Of a DNA stretch of 64,000 nucleotides, positions 25,405 through 34,026 are shown one piece after another. Both the position numbers and the translations under genes were made by a program. The stretch is from positions 62,001 to 126,000 of the forward strand of contig CAVPUV010000081.1 in NCBI GenBank assembly GCA_963708905.1, written 5' to 3'. Numbering within the stretch: the first letter of the stretch is position 1; each line of letters starts with the position of its first letter. The notes beneath the pieces are model-generated. The model did not search any database. It saw only the letters and a list, made by a program, of their open reading frames with translations, and was not told the origin of the DNA. This stretch comes from SHZL01 sp963708905. GTDB lineage: Bacteria > Pseudomonadota > Gammaproteobacteria > Xanthomonadales > SZUA-36.

Positions 25405-27468
25405 TTACTCCCTGTGTGACCCCGCTGACGATGCTTTGCCCTGGCGCGGCAACTTGAAGTCCGCCACGGACTCGCTGAGCTGATGTACCAGGTCGGCCAA
25501 CGTGCCCATGGCGCGAGCCGTTTGGTTGGTCCCTTCCGAGGTCTGGATTGAAATATCGCGTATTGCGTTCATTTCGCCGGCTACCTTGGTCGCCATTTTC
25601 GATTGCGTTTGCGCTTGCTCTGAAATCTCAGCAATCAGAGTCTTCAGGTTGATGGAAACGGATTCGATTCGGCCCAAAGCCTCACCAGCATCCTCGGCTT
25701 TCTTGGCTCCATTCACAACTTCTGAGGTGGTGGATTCCATCGATACCACCGCTTCGGCCGTGTCTGTCTGGATGTTTTGTACCAGCATCTCGATGCGGCG
25801 AGTGGCGTTGGTAGCACGCTCTGCCAGTCGCTGCACTTCGTCTGCCACGACGGCGAAACCGCGTCCGGCACCTCCAGCAGAAGCCGACTGAATGGCTGCA
25901 TTCAGGGCCAGGATGTTGGTTTGTTCGGCAATGCCGTTGATCAACTCGACGATGTCACCAATTTCCTGCGAAGATTCGCCAAGCCGTTTGATGCGCTTGG
26001 ACGTCTTCTGGATTTGATCACGGATGGTGTCCATGCCGCGTATGGTTTGCTGAACCATTTGGGCGCCGTTATTGGCAATGGCCACGGAACGCTCTGCCAC
26101 CTCGCTGGATTCTCGTGAGCGGTCGGCCATAATGTCAAACGCCGCCGCCATCTCATTGATGGTTTCAGTAACTGCACGCACCTGCTCAGCCTGCCGGCCC
26201 GAGGCTTCGGCCAGATTGCTGGTCGTGGTCATCGTATCGTGGGCCGATTCTGCGACAGTCATTGCGGTCATATTGATGCCTGTGACCAGTCCCCTGAGTT
26301 GTTCCACGGCAAAATTTACCGAATCGGCGATCGCGCCGGTCATGTCGTCGGTAACCGTGGCGCGGACGGTCAGGTCTCCATCCGCCAGGGACTCCATTTC
26401 ATCCAGCAGACGCATGATGGCCTGCTGATTGCGCTGGTTTTGCAAGCCCGCAACCAGAGCTCTATTCCTTTCCGCAACAAGGAATGAGCGCACCAGCCAG
26501 GTGACCATGGCGAACATCAGGATCAAACCCAGGGAACCCGACCATAACGAAGGCCATGGGCGGGAAGTTGACCGCGCCTGCATGGTTTCGGCCAGGCGCC
26601 GTGCCTGGTCGAACATGACCTTGCTGCCGCGGAAAACTTCGTCAGTAGCAGTGCGTACTTCCAACAGATCCGAAGATGAGTCAAGGATAAAATCGATTTG
26701 TGGTCTGGAATCAGTGAACAGGTCACGCACCTGCGTCAGGGCCTTCAGCGCCTCGGCATTGCTTACCCGGCTGACGCCCACACTTTCACTGCCGCGCAGC
26801 AAAGCGATGAGCATCTGATCGAAGTAGTCTGCTTCCTTGTGAAAATCGTCCACCATATCGACAATGCCGGTGCTGCCATGCAGTATTTCGTTGAGGTGGC
26901 GCAGAATACGATCTGCAAGCACCAGTTGACGTCCGGCCACAAAGATCTGCTGACTGGGGGCGTTGGCCTGCGTCAGGTTGCGAACGGCCTCGTCGGTCAA
27001 GGCTTGTATTTTCGGTAGCACATCGCTGACGGCTGCACTGGACTCGGCCAGGTCCAGCATGAATTGTTTGCGCTCGATAATGGTCTGCGTATCCCTGTTC
27101 ACGTGCTGCCAGGTGTTGTCCAGTGCCGCCAGCGGCTCGCCCATTGAATCTGGCAAGGGGGGCAGGGATTGGATTGGATCACCTTCCTTGAGGCTGTTCA
27201 TGGCATAAGCAATGTCGCCGCGGGCATCGCTGAGTTCGAAAAATGCAACCAGGGTCCCTGCGGCGGCTTCCAGTGCGGATTTTGCCATTTGTTGGGATAG
27301 AACCTGGACACGGGTGGTATGCCCGATCCAATCTTGCTGGTAACGACTTTCGCGTGCGATCAAATAAAACGTCAGTGCGACAAACGCAAGCATGAACACG
27401 AGCAATCCAACCATGATGTACAGGCGTCCGGATCGCTGCTGTGTGGGCTTGCTTACATCCGTAGTCAT
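25405..27468 (-). CDS. pilJ: Twitching motility methyl-accepting chemotaxis protein PilJ
   Basis: A 687-residue receptor. Two membrane helices (near the N terminus, within YIMVGLLVFMLAFVALTFYL, and near residue 320) flank a periplasmic PilJ-type sensor region; a HAMP-like segment and the MCP signalling tip follow (ELINGIAEQTNILALNAA, then FAVVADEVQRLAERATNAT). PilJ senses surface or pilus signals and drives ChpA. I chose ATG 27468 (GGGAGCGC upstream; MTTDVSKPTQQRSG); an in-frame ATG at 27555 would overlap pilI. Stop is 2 nt before the chpA start. Confidence 0.93.
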   Translation of the reverse strand: MTTDVSKPTQQRSGRLYIMVGLLVFMLAFVALTFYLIARESRYQQDWIGHTTRVQVLSQQMAKSALEAAAGTLVAFFELSDARGDIAYAMNSLKEGDPIQSLPPLPDSMGEPLAALDNTWQHVNRDTQTIIERKQFMLDLAESSAAVSDVLPKIQALTDEAVRNLTQANAPSQQIFVAGRQLVLADRILRHLNEILHGSTGIVDMVDDFHKEADYFDQMLIALLRGSESVGVSRVSNAEALKALTQVRDLFTDSRPQIDFILDSSSDLLEVRTATDEVFRGSKVMFDQARRLAETMQARSTSRPWPSLWSGSLGLILMFAMVTWLVRSFLVAERNRALVAGLQNQRNQQAIMRLLDEMESLADGDLTVRATVTDDMTGAIADSVNFAVEQLRGLVTGINMTAMTVAESAHDTMTTTSNLAEASGRQAEQVRAVTETINEMAAAFDIMADRSRESSEVAERSVAIANNGAQMVQQTIRGMDTIRDQIQKTSKRIKRLGESSQEIGDIVELINGIAEQTNILALNAAIQSASAGGAGRGFAVVADEVQRLAERATNATRRIEMLVQNIQTDTAEAVVSMESTTSEVVNGAKKAEDAGEALGRIESVSINLKTLIAEISEQAQTQSKMATKVAGEMNAIRDISIQTSEGTNQTARAMGTLADLVHQLSESVADFKLPRQGKASSAGSHRE

Positions 27469-27538
27469 GCGCTCCCGCTCTTTCTCGTATTTGAGGAAAT
27501 ACCCCTTTTGCGTTTCCTGTCCCCTCTGGCGCAAGAAT

Positions 27539-28087
27539 TTATGGTGCAGCGCCATTCAGAAACTCCGTGGTTTTGAATAGTTGTTCCAGATCCAGTTCTT
27601 GCCAGAACTCATTGCCCAGTTGATGTTGATTATGCACCAAGCTGCGCAGTGGTGAATCTTCCGGTAGTTCCGCTTCCTGTGCGTCACTGTTGAGGAAATG
27701 CCGTTGACCGAATACTTCATCAATCAACAAGCCAACAGGCGATTTATGCGGGCCGGCGGCCAGCAAGCGGCTGCGGGACGTAATTGCAGTAGGCCCGCCA
27801 CCAAGATACCACCCCAAATCAACCACGGTCATCAGGCTGCCGCGTACATTGGCGAGGCCCAGAATCCACGGTTTGGCCCCGGGGACCGGCGTTGCAGTCT
27901 GTAGTGGAAGTATTTCCTGTATGCGATCGATATTGCAAGCCAGGTGCGAATTACCCAAACGGAATGTGACACCGCTCCATTCTTGGGAATGGGTGCCGGT
28001 GGCACTGCTACCGGGCTTGAATGCCTCGCTGCGTCGTTGATATTCCTGCAGCTTGCGGAACGCCGTTCTGTCGCCCTTTGCTATCAT
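27539..28087 (-). CDS. pilI: Twitching motility coupling protein PilI (CheW-like)
   Basis: A 182-residue CheW-domain protein (VTFRLGNSHLACNIDRIQEIL, WILGLANVRGSLMTVVDLGWYL). PilI couples PilJ to the ChpA kinase. ATG 28087 follows AAGGGAC; a GTG four codons earlier overlaps that site. It lies between pilG and pilJ in the order pilG-pilI-pilJ-chpA; the pilH response-regulator gene that usually lies between pilG and pilI is absent. Confidence 0.9.
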   Translation of the reverse strand: MIAKGDRTAFRKLQEYQRRSEAFKPGSSATGTHSQEWSGVTFRLGNSHLACNIDRIQEILPLQTATPVPGAKPWILGLANVRGSLMTVVDLGWYLGGGPTAITSRSRLLAAGPHKSPVGLLIDEVFGQRHFLNSDAQEAELPEDSPLRSLVHNQHQLGNEFWQELDLEQLFKTTEFLNGAAP

Positions 28088-28131
28088 CTGTCCCTTCACT
28101 TTCCCTGTTCATGGAACTGGATGTATTCGTA

Positions 28132-28557
28132 TCAGGTCGCTGCGTGCTGTGCTACCGCTGCGAGCAATTCCTCTTTGGTAAACGGCTTGGTCAGGTAAAG
28201 ATCAGAGCCCACGACGCGCCCTCTCGCCTGGTCGAACAAGCCATCTTTGCTGGTCAGCATGATGACTGGCGTGGCCCGGTACTGTGCATTGTTCTTGATG
28301 ATGGCGCAGGTCTGGTAACCATCCAGGCGTGGCATCATGATGTCGACAAAAATGAGATCGGGATTGTGCCGCGCAACTTTGGACAAAGCGTCAAAACCGT
28401 TTTCCGCGGTGATGACCTCATATCCTTCCGCCACCAGCATACTTTCCGCTGAACGACGGATGGTCGCGCTGTCATCAACAACCAGAATGCGCAGGCTTGA
28501 ACTGCGAGCGGCGCCATTTAGTTTGGCTGGCATACCGTTGGTGTGCTCTTGTGTCAT
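28132..28557 (-). CDS. pilG: Twitching motility response regulator PilG
   Basis: A 141-residue single-domain receiver (ILVVDDSATIRRSAESML; acceptor Asp in FVDIMMPRLDGYQTC; MLTSKDGLFDQ; LTKPFTKEELL). The stretch DGYQTC-x-IIKNN and SKDGLFDQARGRVVGSD is characteristic of PilG, which promotes pilus extension and cAMP synthesis. The start at 28557 (MTQEHTNGMP) follows a G-rich AGGGATGG; an upstream in-frame ATG would add 18 residues that do not look conserved. Divergent from gshB, as in Pseudomonas. Confidence 0.92.
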   Translation of the reverse strand: MTQEHTNGMPAKLNGAARSSSLRILVVDDSATIRRSAESMLVAEGYEVITAENGFDALSKVARHNPDLIFVDIMMPRLDGYQTCAIIKNNAQYRATPVIMLTSKDGLFDQARGRVVGSDLYLTKPFTKEELLAAVAQHAAT

Positions 28558-28797
28558 AAATCCATCCCTAGATATCTTTGCTGCAACAGGCCATCCCGGC
28601 CAATCTCTCAAGACCTGCTCTGCTTAAAGAGTTCATCCGAGAACACCTATACTAACACTTTTTGTTCCAGAATCCAGTAGTTACAAAGGTTTATGATAAA
28701 AAGCTAAAGTATGCCTCTCACTGCGCCCGGCCAAGCGGATGCTGGAATCGGCGTTGATTGAGACTGATAATAGAGCGCCTGAATCAAGGAAGCAGTG

Positions 28798-29772
28798 ATG
28801 GCAACAGCGGTGACAGACACAAAGGGCTTACCTCACACCGGGGTTGTGATGGACCCTATTTCCGCTATCAAACCCTACAAGGATTCCACCTTCGCCATGT
28901 TGTTGGAGGCGCAACGCCGGGGGCACATCATCTGGTACATGGAAACCCGCGACCTCAGCATTCAGGACGGCAGGGCACTGGCCAGCATGCGCCGCCTGGA
29001 AGTGCGGGATCAGCGTGAAGACTGGTTTACGCTGGGCGTACGCGAAGTGCGTGAGTTGTCAAAGCTCAATTTCCTGTTGATGCGCAAAGATCCGCCTTTC
29101 GATATGGCCTACGTCTACACCACTTATATCCTCGATCTGGCCGAGCGTAGCGGCGTGCTGGTGGTCAATCACCCCCAGGCATTGCGTGACGCCAATGAAA
29201 AGTGTTTCATCACCCGGTTTCCCCAATGTTGTGTTCCAACGTCGATAACACAAAAAGCAGCCGATATTCGTGCATTTGTCTCGTTACATGGGCAATCTGT
29301 CGTCAAACCCCTGGGCAGCATGGGGGGGGAGTCGATATTTCAGGCGCGACCTGATGACCCCAACCTCAATGTGATTATGGAGACCGTAACTGCTGACAGC
29401 CGTAATTTGGTCATGGTGCAGAAATACATCCCCGAGATTATCCAAGGGGACAAGCGCATTCTGATGGTTGATGGCAAGCCAGCCTCTTACGCGCTGGCAA
29501 GGATTCCCGGCGCAGGTGATTTTCGTGGAAACCTCGCCAAAGGCGGCACTGGCAAAGGCGTGCCGCTGACTGATCGTGATCACTGGATCTGCCAGCAGGT
29601 AGGTCCTGAATTGAAGCGACGCGGCATCATGTTTGCCGGTCTTGATGTGATCGGTGAGTACCTCACTGAAATCAATGTCACCAGTCCAACGTGCATCCGC
29701 GAACTGGATGCACAGTTTGGGCTCAATATCGCCGCCGACCTGTTCGACGCCATGGAGAGCAAGGTCAGCTGA
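28798..29772 (+). CDS. gshB: Glutathione synthetase
   Basis: A 324-residue ATP-grasp enzyme joining gamma-glutamylcysteine and glycine. MDPISAIKPYKDSTFAML at the start, RKDPPFDMAYVYTTYIL, VKPLGSMGGESIF (ATP loop) and the late EINVTSPTCIRELD (metal and substrate) are all GshB signatures. The ATG at 28798 is preceded by AAGGA; a GTG one codon earlier also fits. Divergent from pilG across a 240-bp spacer. The stop overlaps the tonB start (TGATG), so translation is coupled. Confidence 0.96.
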   Translation: MATAVTDTKGLPHTGVVMDPISAIKPYKDSTFAMLLEAQRRGHIIWYMETRDLSIQDGRALASMRRLEVRDQREDWFTLGVREVRELSKLNFLLMRKDPPFDMAYVYTTYILDLAERSGVLVVNHPQALRDANEKCFITRFPQCCVPTSITQKAADIRAFVSLHGQSVVKPLGSMGGESIFQARPDDPNLNVIMETVTADSRNLVMVQKYIPEIIQGDKRILMVDGKPASYALARIPGAGDFRGNLAKGGTGKGVPLTDRDHWICQQVGPELKRRGIMFAGLDVIGEYLTEINVTSPTCIRELDAQFGLNIAADLFDAMESKVS

Positions 29773-30641
29773 TGGTTTGGCAGCGGAAAACCGGACCGCA
29801 CGGGTTGCAGGACCGCTTCATGATTTGCCTGGCAGGGGCTATCGGCTTGCATGCAGCGATTTTACTCGGTGTCAAGTTTGGAGCCGAGTTGAACCCTGTA
29901 CCCAGGCTGGCGGACACGCTTGACGTGGTATTGGTGAAGTGGCGCTCACAAGAAGCCCCTGAGGACGCCGATTTCCTCGCCCAGGCCAGCCAGCAAGGTG
30001 GAGGCGAATCGGCGGACAAGCGTCGACCGGCGCAGCCGGTCAGTGGCGAGATGCCGCTGATCGAACACGGCCTGGATGCGGCGCAGAGTACGCCAGTTTT
30101 GCCACTTCCCGAGATGTCTCAGCGAGAAGTCATCAGCGTCGAATCGGAGCAAGCTCAACCACTGGAGATGACCGCGCTCGAGCAGCCGGAAACAGAAATC
30201 CCCAGCGCGGCACGCCTGATGCGTCAAAGCATGAACATGGCCAGTTTGCAGCCAGAGCTGAGCCGCAAGAGTCAGTGGCAATCGAAACTGCCGCGGCGCA
30301 AACGGATTTCCGCCAACACCAGGGAATACGAGTTCGCCAGTTACATGAGCGCCTGGGTGGCCAAAGTCGAGCGCGTCGGCAACCTCAACTACCCGGTCGA
30401 ACTGCGCCAAAGGAAATTGCATGGAGACCTGATACTCTCGGTCGGGATTCACCAGAACGGATCTATCGAGAGCATTGATGTAATGCGCAGCTCAGGCATT
30501 CCTGAAATCGACGATGCCGCCAGAAATATCGTGCAGATGGCAGGACCTTATGCGCCATTACCCGACAACATCCGGGAACGCGTAGACATTCTGCATATTG
30601 TCCGTACCTGGCGCTTCGAATCGAGATTCGGCGCCGACTGA
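29772..30641 (+). CDS. tonB: TonB-family energy transducer
   Basis: A 289-residue protein with one N-terminal helix (FMICLAGAIGLHAAILLGV), a long proline/glutamate-rich periplasmic linker, and a TonB C-terminal domain (REYEFASYMSAWVAKVERVGNLNYP, then LILSVGIHQNGSIESIDVMRSSG). The position after gshB matches tonB3 of Pseudomonas, which contributes to twitching motility. No exbB/exbD or TonB-dependent receptor is in the window. Start overlaps the gshB stop by 1 nt. Confidence 0.88.
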   Translation: MVWQRKTGPHGLQDRFMICLAGAIGLHAAILLGVKFGAELNPVPRLADTLDVVLVKWRSQEAPEDADFLAQASQQGGGESADKRRPAQPVSGEMPLIEHGLDAAQSTPVLPLPEMSQREVISVESEQAQPLEMTALEQPETEIPSAARLMRQSMNMASLQPELSRKSQWQSKLPRRKRISANTREYEFASYMSAWVAKVERVGNLNYPVELRQRKLHGDLILSVGIHQNGSIESIDVMRSSGIPEIDDAARNIVQMAGPYAPLPDNIRERVDILHIVRTWRFESRFGAD

Positions 30642-31172
30642 TCAGGGCCCTAGACTTGGGGAGGATTGACGCGTCACCAGGATTTCCCGCCAGGCCTGCT
30701 GTTTTTCCTTCAATGTCTTTCCTGCATTTGCCGGGCTGGTGGAGGGCAGACGCTTATACCGTATGCCCTGGCAAGTTGGCGGCAAGCTATCCAGAACATG
30801 GCGCCGGTACATCAGCTCCGCTTTTGTGCCGTTGAAGAAAACCCGGTTTATATGCTTGTGGGCAAGGAAAAACAAGTTGAAATCGTTGGGCCGGATGCTG
30901 CTTTCCACGATAGCGGAATCCAGGCTGGAGGCGCGTGAGCAGGACTGCAGCACATCCCAAATAGCGTAGCCCATGAGGCTCACCCTGAGCGCCCGCTCCA
31001 GGTAGTCTTCCTCCGGCAACTGAAGCAGATCAGCTATAAGCGGCCAGAAGCAGTTACGTGGATGCGCGTAGTAGCGGGCCTGGCGCAACGATTCCCGGCT
31101 GGGCATGCTGCCCAGTATCAGGGTGTGGGCTTCGCGCCGAGCCAGCGGCTCAAAGCCGTGAATCCGCGTCAT
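30642..31172 (-). CDS. DNA-deoxyinosine (hypoxanthine-DNA) glycosylase
   Basis: A 176-residue member of the uracil-DNA glycosylase superfamily, hypoxanthine-DNA glycosylase group. LILGSMPSRESLRQARYYAHPRNCFWPL is the N-terminal active-site block (GSMPS), IRPNDFNLF lies in the middle, and RLPSTSPANA is the late motif. It should remove deaminated adenine from DNA. The gene overlaps the end of pyrB by 23 nt and is convergent with tonB, its stop directly abutting that of tonB. Confidence 0.88.
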   Translation of the reverse strand: MTRIHGFEPLARREAHTLILGSMPSRESLRQARYYAHPRNCFWPLIADLLQLPEEDYLERALRVSLMGYAIWDVLQSCSRASSLDSAIVESSIRPNDFNLFFLAHKHINRVFFNGTKAELMYRRHVLDSLPPTCQGIRYKRLPSTSPANAGKTLKEKQQAWREILVTRQSSPSLGP

Positions 31173-32085
31173 GACCGGCCAGTGCCAGCAGCAGAGCCAT
31201 GCGGGTATGCAGCCCGTTGCGAACCTGCTGGCGAATCAGCGACTGTGGCCCATCGGCAACTGCGGAAGCGATTTCCACTTCGCGGTTGATCGGTCCGGGA
31301 TGCAGCACCCGGCAATGCGGCGCAGCCAGCGCCAGGCGGGATTCGGTCAGGCCCCAGTCACGATGATATTCTGCTGCGGCAGGAATGTTCAGGCCCGATA
31401 TGCGCTCTTTCTGGATGCGCAGCATCATGATCACGTCGGCGCCCTGCAGTGCTGAATCGAAATCCGTGAAAGCTTGAGCGTCTGCGATAATTTGTTCGCC
31501 AGGGAGGAATTCCGCAGGACCAGCAATACGGATTTCACCCACGCCAAGACGCCGCAGCAGCGACAGGCTGGACCGCGCCACGCGCGAATGACGGATGTCA
31601 CCGGCCATGACGATGATCAACTTGGACAGGTCGCCAAAATGTTGTTGCAGGGTAACGGCATCCAGCAGCGCCTGGCTGGGGTGCGCCGCTGTTCCATCTC
31701 CAGCATTGATCAAGTGGGTGCCGGGTTCGGCGCGTGAGGCGAGATCCTCAGCTGTGCCTTCAAGCGGGTGGCGAACAACCACAAAATCAGGCTGCATGGC
31801 CTGCAGGGTGTAGAAGGTATCATGCAGGGTCTCGCCTTTCTCGATGGAACTGCCGGTCGCGGTAACATTGACCACGTGCATGCCCAGGCGCTTCGCGGCA
31901 ACTTCAAACGAGACGCGGGTGCGGGTGCTGGCTTCGTAAAACAGGTTGATCAACAGCCTCCCATCGAGAATGCCGCGGTAGGCGCCCGGGTCAGCTGCGA
32001 CGTTCTGGGCCAGCTGTAGAAGGCCGCGCAACTGCGCGGTGCTGCAGGCATCGGTGTGTGTGAAGTGCTCGAGCGGTTCGGTCAT
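31150..32085 (-). CDS. pyrB: Aspartate carbamoyltransferase catalytic subunit
   Basis: A 311-residue transcarbamoylase for pyrimidine synthesis. FYEASTRTRVSFE (carbamoyl phosphate loop), GSSIEKGETLHDT (80s loop), HPSQALLD and HPGPINREVEIA (aspartate site) are present. In Pseudomonas-type enzymes pyrB is followed by an inactive pyrC-like gene that forms a complex; here the next gene is the DNA glycosylase and no pyrC' or pyrR is found nearby. The start lies 5 nt after the ruvX stop. Confidence 0.95.
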   Translation of the reverse strand: MTEPLEHFTHTDACSTAQLRGLLQLAQNVAADPGAYRGILDGRLLINLFYEASTRTRVSFEVAAKRLGMHVVNVTATGSSIEKGETLHDTFYTLQAMQPDFVVVRHPLEGTAEDLASRAEPGTHLINAGDGTAAHPSQALLDAVTLQQHFGDLSKLIIVMAGDIRHSRVARSSLSLLRRLGVGEIRIAGPAEFLPGEQIIADAQAFTDFDSALQGADVIMMLRIQKERISGLNIPAAAEYHRDWGLTESRLALAAPHCRVLHPGPINREVEIASAVADGPQSLIRQQVRNGLHTRMALLLALAGHDADSRL

Positions 32086-32090
32086 GCAGC

Positions 32091-32543
32091 TCAGTCCTGG
32101 TGGGCGGGAAAGGATTGTAACCAGTTTTCCAGGATGATTTGGGCTGCCATGGCATCCAGCTGGCTGGCGTGTTTACGTTTTAAACCACCGCTGGCCCGTA
32201 ATTCAACGAAGCGGCCTTGCGCAGCGTGAGAACTCAGGCGCTCATCGACATACACGCATTCGCGCAGGTAACGTCCGGCCATGGTCTTGCCAAAATTGCG
32301 CGCCGCGCGTGATATGTCGGTTTCCTCACCTTGCTGGCTCAGCGGCAGGCCGATCACGAACAGCTCCGGCCTCCATTCCTGAACCAGGCGGTCGATGGCG
32401 TCCCAATCCGGGGAGTCACGATGATCGATGGTTTCCAGGATGCTCGCAGTGCATGTGGTGGATTGCCCTACGGCTACGCCAATGCGCCGCAGGCCAAAAT
32501 CAAAACTGAGTACGTATCCGCGCGGAGGCGCGGAATCAGGCAT
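32091..32543 (-). CDS. ruvX: Pre-16S rRNA nuclease / Holliday junction resolvase-like RuvX (YqgF)
   Basis: A 150-residue RNase H-fold protein. LSFDFGLRRIGVAVGQ carries the first catalytic Asp, FVIGLPLSQQGEE the second motif, and YVDERLSSHAAQ plus the late QLDAMAAQIILENWL (Asp) complete the site. YqgF trims 16S rRNA 5' ends. The ATG at 32543 overlaps the yqgE stop by 8 nt. A longer in-frame ORF extends into yqgE but carries no conserved sequence. Confidence 0.93.
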   Translation of the reverse strand: MPDSAPPRGYVLSFDFGLRRIGVAVGQSTTCTASILETIDHRDSPDWDAIDRLVQEWRPELFVIGLPLSQQGEETDISRAARNFGKTMAGRYLRECVYVDERLSSHAAQGRFVELRASGGLKRKHASQLDAMAAQIILENWLQSFPAHQD

Positions 32544-33117
32544 GCCCGCCCACCAGGTGCAGACGATCCACCTTGATACCCAACCGGCCCAGCGCACCGT
32601 CGAAACGATTCGGCAAAGGCATATCGAATACAATATTGCTGTCAGCTTCGACGGACAGCCAGGCGTTTTGACGCATCTCGCCCTCCAGCTGACCGCCCCC
32701 CCAACCGGCATAACCCAGCGCCACGAGGTATTTTTCCGGACCCTCGCCGCGGGCTATCGCCGCAAGGATGTCACGCGAAGTGGTGACCATGATTTCCTCG
32801 CTGACGGACAGGCTGGACTCGAACCCTTGCAGCGGCGTATGCAACACAAATCCGCGATCAGGCGCAACCGGGCCGCCTTCAACCACCGGCAAGTTGCGGA
32901 TGGCGTTATCTTCGCAGTCAATATGCAGTTGGGACAGGATTTCACCCAGCGAAAAAACGGACAGGCGATTGATGGTGATACCAATCGCACACTGGTCATT
33001 ATGCTGGCATATCAAGGTCACGCTGCCGGCAAAATTGCCGTCGACCATGCCAGGCATGGCGATCAGTATTTGATGATCCAGATAGCCTGAATATACCTTG
33101 CTCTTTTCTCTGTCCAT
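32536..33117 (-). CDS. YqgE/AlgH family protein
   Basis: A 193-residue protein from the ATG at 33117. YLDHQILIAMPGMVDGNFAGSV, CQHNDQCAIGITINRL and LPVVEGGPVAPDRGFVLH are UPF0301 hallmarks. AlgH was first linked to alginate regulation in Pseudomonas; biochemical function is unclear. An ATG at 33177 would add 20 residues (MQKNVPSGLKFP...); neither start has a clear ribosome binding site. It heads the yqgE-ruvX-pyrB-glycosylase operon and is divergent from trmB. Confidence 0.92.
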   Translation of the reverse strand: MDREKSKVYSGYLDHQILIAMPGMVDGNFAGSVTLICQHNDQCAIGITINRLSVFSLGEILSQLHIDCEDNAIRNLPVVEGGPVAPDRGFVLHTPLQGFESSLSVSEEIMVTTSRDILAAIARGEGPEKYLVALGYAGWGGGQLEGEMRQNAWLSVEADSNIVFDMPLPNRFDGALGRLGIKVDRLHLVGGHA

Positions 33118-33225
33118 GGTGTCCAGATTGGGCTTTAATGCTGGAAATTTCAAGCCTGAGGGGACATTTTTTTGCATTTAATTCATACCCCAACGGTTTC
33201 GCTTCGCTTGTTACAATGTACCCAC

Positions 33226-33945
33226 ATGGAAACTTCACTCAAGGGCGTATCCACGGTTGACGGGCAAGTGCAGCGGCGCGCAGTTCGAAGCTTTGTTCTG
33301 CGCGGCGGACGCTTGACCGAAGGTCAAAGACGCGCACTCGATGAACTATGGCCGCGTTATGGCATTGAATCAGCGACCGGGGTGCTGGATTTTCCAGGCT
33401 TATTCGGCAACCGAAACCCGGTCATACTCGACATCGGTTTTGGTAATGGCGAATCGACCTGGCAGATGGCCAGGGTAAATCCGGATGAAAACTTCCTCGG
33501 TGTCGAGGTGCACCGTCCCGGGGTGGGGCACCTGTTGCTGAATCTTGCAGCGTACCACCTGGGAAACGTACGTATTGCCTGCACTGACGCGGTGGAGTTT
33601 CTCCAGGCGCAGGTTCCCGACGACTCATTGGCGGGCGTCAGCTTGTATTTTCCTGACCCCTGGCCGAAAAAACGGCATCACAAGCGGCGCATCGTGCAGC
33701 GCGATTTCGTCACGTTGCTTGGGCGCAGGATTCGCCCGGGAGGGATCCTGCATATGGCCAGCGACTGGGCTCCATACGCCGAACACATGCTGCGCGTAAT
33801 GGATGCCTGTGCCGTATTTGAAAATTGCGCCCCGTCTGGCGGTTTTTACCCAAGACCGGTGTGGCGTGCGTTGACAAAATACGAGACGCGCGGTCAGCGG
33901 CTTGGGCACCGCGTGCATGATCTGATATTCCGTAAGAAAGAGTGA
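33226..33945 (+). CDS. trmB: tRNA (guanine-N7)-methyltransferase TrmB
   Basis: A 239-residue Rossmann-fold methyltransferase making m7G46 in tRNA. ILDIGFGNGEST is the SAM-binding loop, NFLGVEVHRPGVG follows, and SLYFPDPWPKKRHHKRRIVQ is the TrmB signature. The start is ATG 33226. It lacks a Shine-Dalgarno sequence, and a TACAAT box (33212-33217) lies just 8 nt upstream, so the transcript may start close to the ATG; a good -35 is not evident. Confidence 0.95.
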   Translation: METSLKGVSTVDGQVQRRAVRSFVLRGGRLTEGQRRALDELWPRYGIESATGVLDFPGLFGNRNPVILDIGFGNGESTWQMARVNPDENFLGVEVHRPGVGHLLLNLAAYHLGNVRIACTDAVEFLQAQVPDDSLAGVSLYFPDPWPKKRHHKRRIVQRDFVTLLGRRIRPGGILHMASDWAPYAEHMLRVMDACAVFENCAPSGGFYPRPVWRALTKYETRGQRLGHRVHDLIFRKKE

Positions 33946-34026
33946 AAGCCATTGCTGCATGGTTTCGGGCGGTTGCACGGGGTAGGATACGAGAACGATC
34001 ACCTGATTCATGGAGACACCTTCAGC

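Noticed and set aside
32544..32711. N-terminal extension of RuvX
   Set aside because: Antiparallel to nothing but wholly inside yqgE in another frame; family proteins start just before the LSFDFG motif.
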